In this document: positions 59,501 through 64,000 of the stretch, piece after piece
How positions within the stretch are numbered: position 1 is the first letter of the stretch
How the letters are laid out: every line of letters starts with the position of its first letter
Assembly: GCF_045679555.1 (NCBI RefSeq)
Contig: NC_092094.1
Location: 10,224,319 to 10,288,318 of the forward strand
Reading direction: 5' to 3'
Length of the DNA stretch: 64,000 nucleotides
DNA from: Salvelinus alpinus
Taxonomy: Eukaryota; Chordata; Actinopteri; Salmoniformes; Salmonidae
Notes under the pieces: generated by a model
What the model was told of the DNA's origin: nothing
What the model saw: only the letters and a program-made list of their open reading frames with translations
Databases searched by the model: none
Program-made: the position numbers and the translations under genes

Positions 59501-62500
59501 AAACTCTCGCGATAAAAAGTTAGACATAAAGAAATATACAAATACACAGATAATATCCATAAACCCAATACACAAGAGAGGAGGCACCTACCCAGTCCAC
59601 AACGATCTGTCCAATCTGACCAACTGTTCCATTAGGTCCGGTGCCCTTTGCAAGCTTATCCAACAAGTCTGTAGCAAGGAGAAACACACAAACAAAACTC
59701 TATGTGAAGAGGATATTTATTTTCAAATAGTCTTGTCATAGTCACTGGTTTAGTAGCCACCAGAGGGCGTATGGTGGGTTACTAAACCAGTAGCCACCAG
59801 AGGGCGTATGGTGGGTTACTAAACCAGTAGCCACCAGAGGGCGTATGGTGGGTTACTAAACCAGTAGCCACCAGAGGGCGTATGGTGGGTTACTAAACCA
59901 GTAGCCACCAGAGGGCGTATGGTGGGTTTCTAAACCAGTAGCCACCAGAGGGCGTATGGTGGGTTACTAAACCAGTAGCCACCAGAGGGCGTATGGTGGG
60001 TTACTAAACCAGTAGCCACCAGAGGGCGTATGGTGGGTTACTAAACCAGTAGCCACCAGAGGGCGTATGGTGGGTTACTAAACCAGTAGCCACCAGAGGG
60101 CGTATGGTGGGTTACTAAACCAGTAGCCACCAGAGGGCGTATGGTGGGTTACTAAACCAGTAGCCACCAGAGGGCGTATGGTGGGTTACTAAACCAGTAG
60201 CCACCAGAGGGCGTATGGTGGGTTACTAAACCAGTAGCCACCAACTCTCAAATAAAGAGTTGGCAGCACTTTTGACACTAAGGCTTAGGGCTGGGGTCAA
60301 TTCCATTTCAAATTTAGGAAGTAAATGGAAAATCCAACTCCAATTCTTGAAACTAAAAGGTAATTAAAATGAACTGGAATTGACCCCCAACCCTGTTGAG
60401 GCTAGTAGTGAATATGACGAAGACCTAGTACCTTCATGAAGTGGAATGTAAGAATATGACGAAGACCTAGTACCTTCGTGAAGTGGAATGTAAGAATATG
60501 ACGAAGACCTAGTACCTTCATGAGGTGGAATGTAAGAATATGACGAAGACCTAGTACCTTCGTGAGGTGGAATGTAAGAATATGACGAAGACCTAGTACC
60601 TTCATGAGGTGGAATGTAAGAATATGACGAAGACCTAGTACCTTCATGAGGTGGAATGTAAGAATATGACGAAGACCTAGTACCTTCATGAGGTGGAATG
60701 TAAGAATATGACGAAGACCTAGTACCTTCATGAAGTGGAATGTAAGAATCCAGATCTCCAAATATATGAGTTAGCTCCTCCTCTGTCATGATGGAAAGCT
60801 TCAGCATGGGATCATGATATGCCTGTTGAACAAGAAATGAAAGCTAAGGTCAATCAGCTTCACGAGGGGAAGAGACAAACTTGTTAATTGAATCATTTAT
60901 TGTACCTTTCGTGCCATTTGGAGGTCTTCAATAAGGTCCTGTTCTCCTCTGGACAGCTCATGAATGGCCTAGAGAGAACATGAAATATGTTGTTAATAAG
61001 GCTCGCCACTTCCGAATTCATAAGTTATTACATACCAGACAAAGAGTACATATCGAACTCAGACACAAGCAGCTAACTATGACATCAATCCCCTTACTAC
61101 ATACTAGACTAGGGCTGGGCGACATGGCCTAAAAATCATATCGTTTTTTTTCTTCTGTTAGCTGTATGTGGTCTTATTTTCCAGAATCAATGTTCATTGA
61201 TACTCACGTTTCAGTAGTGTCTGCTCTGCGTACAATTTGAGTATTTGAGGCATAAAAATGGTATCATTAAAAAGGTTAACTTTTCTATTACAGTAATGAA
61301 ATGTCTCAATGTGTTTCGATGTCCATATGACCAAATCTGTTGGACCAAACCCCAAATGGAGAGTTGAAACCAGTTGTCAGAGAGGAAGAAGTGATCTCTC
61401 AACTTTGTTGGTGTGAGTGGCAGGGGGAGGGGCTTGGTGTGGGTGGCAGGGGCTTAGTGTGAGTGGCAGGGGGAGGGACTTGGTGTGGGTGGCAGCGGCT
61501 TGGTGTGAGTGGCAGGGGCTTGGTGTGGGTGGCAGGGGGAGGGGCTTGGTGTGAGTGGCAGGGGGAGGGGCTTGGTGTGAGTGGCAGGGGCTTGGTGTGG
61601 GTGGCAGGGGGAGAGGCTTGGTGTGGGTGGCAGGGGGAGAGGCTTGGTGTGGGTGGCAGGGGGAGGGGCTTGGTGTGAGTGGCAGCGGCTTGGTGTGGGT
61701 GGCAGGGGCTTGGTGTGAGTGGCAGGGGCTTGGTGTGAGTGGCAGCGGCTTGGTGTGAGTGGCAGCGGCTTGGTGTGAGTGGCAGCGGCTTGGTGTGAGT
61801 GGCAGGGGGAGGGACTTGGTGTGGGTGGCAGGGGGAGGGGCTTGGTGTGAGTGGCAGCGGCTTGGTGTGGGTGGCAGGGGCTTGGTGTGAGTGGCAGGGG
61901 CTTGGTGTGAGTGGCAGCGGCTTGGTGTGAGTGGCAGCGGCTTGGTGTGAGTGGCAGGGGGAGGGACTTGGTGTGGGTGGCAGGGGGAGGGGCTTGGTGT
62001 GGGTGGCAGGGGGAGGGGCTTGGTGTGGGTGGCAGGGGGAGGGGCTTGGTGTGAGTGGCAGGGACTTGGTGTGGGTGGCAGGGGCTTGGTGTGGGTGGCA
62101 GGGGGAGGGGCTTGGTGTGAGTGGCAGGGGCTTGGTGTGTTTGTAAATGGGAAGGTGCACACAGCACAGGAGCGAGAACGACAAAACAACATGAGAACAA
62201 GCAGACAAACACTCAAAAACATTTTTAAAAAATAAAAAAATCGTGATTCTTGCGATACAGACATTTGGAATATCGCGCTAAATGATCAATTAGAATAAAT
62301 TTTATTCACTATATCACCCAGCCCTACTACCTATACTATAATTAAGCAATAATGCCAGAGGGGCTCAAACCACCCAGTTTATAATAAAGCAATAAGGCAT
62401 GATATATTGTGATTATATTATGTTTGGCACAACGCATTATCTATAAAAGTCATTGAACTATGATGATAACGTGTGCTACAGTTGTATGTTACCTCCTGTC

Positions 62501-63466
62501 TCTTAATCTCTTTGGTGGAGAAGGTGCTCTTCTGGTGAACGTCCAGTGTTTCAGACCACAGAGTGCTGTTTCTGCGTTTGGGAGGTGTTGGGCCCGCTGC
62601 CTTACTGCACGACTTCAGGGACGCACCCGGCGACTTGCTGTCACCCCGCAGTGACATGTTCTGAAGACATGAGTAAAAATTTAGACATGCCAGAGTCTGG
62701 TCTCGGCTTCTCTGTCCGTGCCACTCTACTGTCAATCTCCTTCTCTATAACTTCCTGCTGTTCATTAAACAAAATCCACACGAAAAAATGATCTACTATC
62801 AGGTCAAGTGCCATTGGCTTCTGTCTGGAGTTATTACAGTGTAATACAGGGGGTATATACTGTACCTGGATGGTTTGACCAAAGCGTCGGACAGCTCCAT
62901 TCTTGGAAGGGGAGATCAGGTTAGCCAGAGATGACACCCGACTCAGTGGCCGCACACGCTTGTTACTGGGCTCCTGGAATACAGAGGAGAGAAATCAGTG
63001 TTACGGACGGCAATCTGAATACATACCCAGGGGATATTACTAACGACCCTATCGCTTTGCTTTACTCCACTTCTCACATTTTATTGGTCACATACACATG
63101 GTTGCAGATGTTATTGCGAGTGTAGCAAAATGCTTGTGCCAATGTAAGAAATAATACATAAAAACAGCAAAGTTTCCATCCCTCTCTGTCGACTTACTTT
63201 GAGGTCAAAACTGGACAGACTGACGGTGTCTTCATCCTCCTTTTTCTCTTTGCGTTTTCTCTTCTGTAAAAAGGGTACCAGAGAAGGCTCAGACTACAGT
63301 TAGTGACACTCACAAGGCCGTTAGGGGGGGGGGGGGGGGAACGTGTGACGCAAGTGTATTAATCCTCAGAAATCTTGTAACATTTGGTGGAGCCTTGGCT
63401 TACTTTGAGGTCAAAGCTGGACAGACTGACAGTGTCATCATCCTTGGGCTCTTTATTTTTCCTCTT
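56557..63466 (-). CDS. net1: net1 (ARHGEF8), RhoA exchange factor, 3' eleven exons
   Basis: Exons in order: 63404-63466, 63198-63263, 62866-62973, 62493-62660, 60906-60968, 60726-60822, 59592-59668, 58306-58563, 57962-58132, 57550-57736 and 56557-56933 (1635 nt, 544 residues, all phases matching). The N-terminus lies beyond the right edge. DH domain: RQEAIHELSRGEQDLIEDLQ, EEELTHIFGDLDSYIPLHE, AYKDYCSNQLAAKALLDQKK, DLWSFLDIPRSRLVKYPLLL. PH domain: LVLTRPVTRNERSCYQVYRQ to SHTLQVNDVFHKQQWLNCLR. Family knowledge: NET1 activates RhoA and is held in the nucleus by N-terminal NLSs. The C-terminus ends KETGV, a class I PDZ ligand like human ETLV. The sequence follows remembered NET1 more closely than ARHGEF3. 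The donor after 58306 is weak (GTTTGT). Confidence 0.93.
57241..57600 (-). repeat. net1: 60-bp tandem repeat containing the net1 PH-exon splice donor
   Basis: The coding exon 57550-57736 ends GGGGAGAAAG/gtgagt. The same exon end plus donor recurs every 60 bp at 57490, 57430, 57370 and 57310, with a variant (GAACG/gtgagg) at 57250. Between donors the frame stays open, each unit reading about GELLQSLSVPYGMAFSQGEK. All six donors are in phase 1, like the next exon's acceptor. Confidence 0.9.
58680..58862. repeat. About 57-bp repeat, three copies, net1 intron
   Basis: Units with agaagacagtgtcattttca, gatcatggaaatgtgtctgc and tttttaagcaaaaga. It is followed directly by another array. Confidence 0.9.
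58863..59345. repeat. About 50-bp minisatellite, roughly ten copies, net1 intron
   Basis: Units with gatggcatctgactcctctc, a variable (ct)n and aaagacggggagaagaaggt. Frames on both strands are artefacts. Confidence 0.9.
59752..60246. repeat. 37-bp minisatellite, 13 copies, each with a CTCF-like core
   Basis: Near-identical units gtagccaccagagggcgtat plus ggtgggttactaaacca. The ccaccagagggcg core matches the known vertebrate CTCF core consensus (CCASYAGRKGGC). All cores lie on the same strand, 37 bp apart, in a net1 intron. Confidence 0.93.
60409..60752 (-). repeat. net1: 42-bp tandem repeat containing the net1 DH-exon splice donor
   Basis: The exon 60726-60822 ends TTCCACTTCATGAAG/gtacta. 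The same exon end plus donor recurs every 42 bp at 60684, 60642, 60600, 60558, 60516, 60474 and 60432. Frames stay open between donors (GTRSSSYSYIPPHE per unit), and all donors share the phase of the normal one. Confidence 0.92.
61111..62325. mobile_element. hAT-like non-autonomous element in a net1 intron
   Basis: The left terminus agggctgggcgacatggcc and right terminus atatcacccagccct are inverted, of the type seen in hAT elements. A clear 8-bp target duplication is not visible. Most of the interior is a minisatellite. Confidence 0.55.
61405..62140. repeat. 20/26-bp composite minisatellite
   Basis: About 30 units of two interspersed types: gtggcaggggcttggtgtga (20 bp, with a gtggcagcgg variant) and a 26-bp form with an extra ggaggg. 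The ORFs of up to 295 codons here (HTKPLPLTPS repeats) come from the repeat alone. Confidence 0.93.
63198..63466 (-). CDS. net1: net1 tandem-duplicated exon pair (basic NLS-like segment)
   Basis: Exon 63404-63466 encodes KRKNKEPKDDDTVSLSSFDL plus K. Exon 63198-63263 encodes KRKRKEKKEDEDTVSLSSFD plus LK. Each has its own acceptor and an AAA/gtaag donor, and their lengths are 63 and 66 nt, so both, either or neither would keep frame. Remembered human NET1 has one such segment (KRKRREKDDD...SLSSLDLK). The intron between is 140 bp with a C/G homopolymer. Confidence 0.8.
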
Positions 63467-63539
63467 CTGTGGGAAAGATAAACACGTGTACAGAATGAGT
63501 GTGTTGCTAACCTTCACAAAACGTAAAAATGTGTATATA

Positions 63540-64000
63540 CAGTACCATGCAAAAGTACTCAGACCCCTTGAATTTCTTCACATTGTATTGTGTTACAAAG
63601 TGGGATTACAATGGATTGAACCGTAAGTTTTTGGTCAACGATCTACACAAAATACTCTAACGTCAAAACGTACGAAAATAAAAAAATTATATTAATACAA
63701 ATATAGTAGTTGCATAAGTATTCAGCTCCCTGAGTCAATAGATGTTAGAAACACCTTTAGCATTGATTAAAGTTGCGAGTCTTCTGGGTAAGTCTCTAAG
63801 AGCTTTGCACACCTGGATTGTGCAATATTTATCCATTATTTTTTCCCCAAAATTCTTCAAGCTCTGTTGGGGATCATGGCTATTCAGCAATTTTCTAAAC
63901 TTGCTAATGATTTTCAAGCAGATTTAAGTCAAAGCTTTAACTTGGCCACTCAAAAACATTGTCTTCTTTGTAAGCAACTCCAGTGTAGATTTGGCCTTGT
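63540..64000 (+). mobile_element. Partial Tc1-like element at the right edge
   Basis: Starts cagtaccatgcaaaagtact and continues with agaccccttgaatttcttca and gtctctaagagctttgcaca, a terminal-repeat and flank type of a teleost DNA transposon. It runs off the window, so whether it carries a transposase cannot be seen. Confidence 0.5.

Noticed and set aside
61377-62264. Proline-rich ORFs up to 295 codons (HTKPLPLTPS repeats)
   Set aside because: Translation of the 20/26-bp minisatellite in an intron; three overlapping frames are equally open.
56557-63466. Calling the RhoGEF arhgef3
   Set aside because: The DH/PH sequence, the RVSSLANLISPSKNGAVRRF stretch, the TVSLSSFDLK exon and the C-terminal ETGV fit NET1 better, and asb13 next door supports the NET1 block.

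Overview
This window is vertebrate nuclear DNA, almost certainly from a salmonid fish. The genes are split into exons with GT-AG introns. The space between them is packed with Tc1-like transposons, CR1/L2- and L1-type LINEs, tRNA-derived SINEs, LTRs, fold-back elements and minisatellites of the kinds known from salmon, trout and whitefish. No bacterial gene organisation, CRISPR array or operon is present.

Three host genes can be built exon by exon with matching splice phases. (1) tasor2 (minus, about 1-11 kb, running off the left edge) carries the TASOR-family DUF3715/pseudo-PARP region and a large downstream exon. (2) asb13 (plus, 46.8-52.2 kb) is complete: six exons, 292 codons, ankyrin repeats and a C-terminal SOCS box. 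(3) net1 (minus, 56.6-63.5 kb, N-terminus beyond the right edge) is a RhoA guanine-nucleotide exchange factor with DH and PH domains and a C-terminal PDZ ligand. The order and relative orientation tasor2(-) asb13(+) net1(-) equal human 10p15.1 TASOR2-ASB13-NET1 read in reverse. The three gene calls therefore support one another.

Region by region: 1-11 kb is tasor2, with a SINE, a short inverted-repeat element, a 63-bp minisatellite and a Tc1-like element in its introns. 12.2-18.0 kb is a nested stack: a Tc1-like element broken by a LINE and by an LTR composite, with the LINE itself broken by a solo LTR. 18.8-21.7 kb holds two further Tc1-like elements. 22-34 kb is LINE, SINE, LTR and inverted-repeat debris with two weak candidate exons. 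35-41.4 kb is a degenerate L1-type LINE on the minus strand, hit by two Tc1-type insertions. 41.4-46.6 kb is further LINE and repeat sequence, ending in a fold-back element about 180 bp from the asb13 start codon. asb13 and its hairpin-bearing 3' UTR follow, then another Tc1-like element, then net1.

The most unusual signal is in net1. Two different exons, one in the DH domain and one in the PH domain, each have their 3' end plus splice donor amplified as a tandem repeat (42 bp x 8 and 60 bp x 6). Both unit lengths are multiples of three and the intervening reading frame is open, so any donor in either array would give an in-frame protein with extra repeat units. net1 also has a tandem-duplicated exon encoding a basic, NLS-like segment. 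One of its introns holds 13 tandem copies of a 37-bp unit with a CTCF-like core. All identifications come from reading the sequence and from remembered family knowledge; no search was run.
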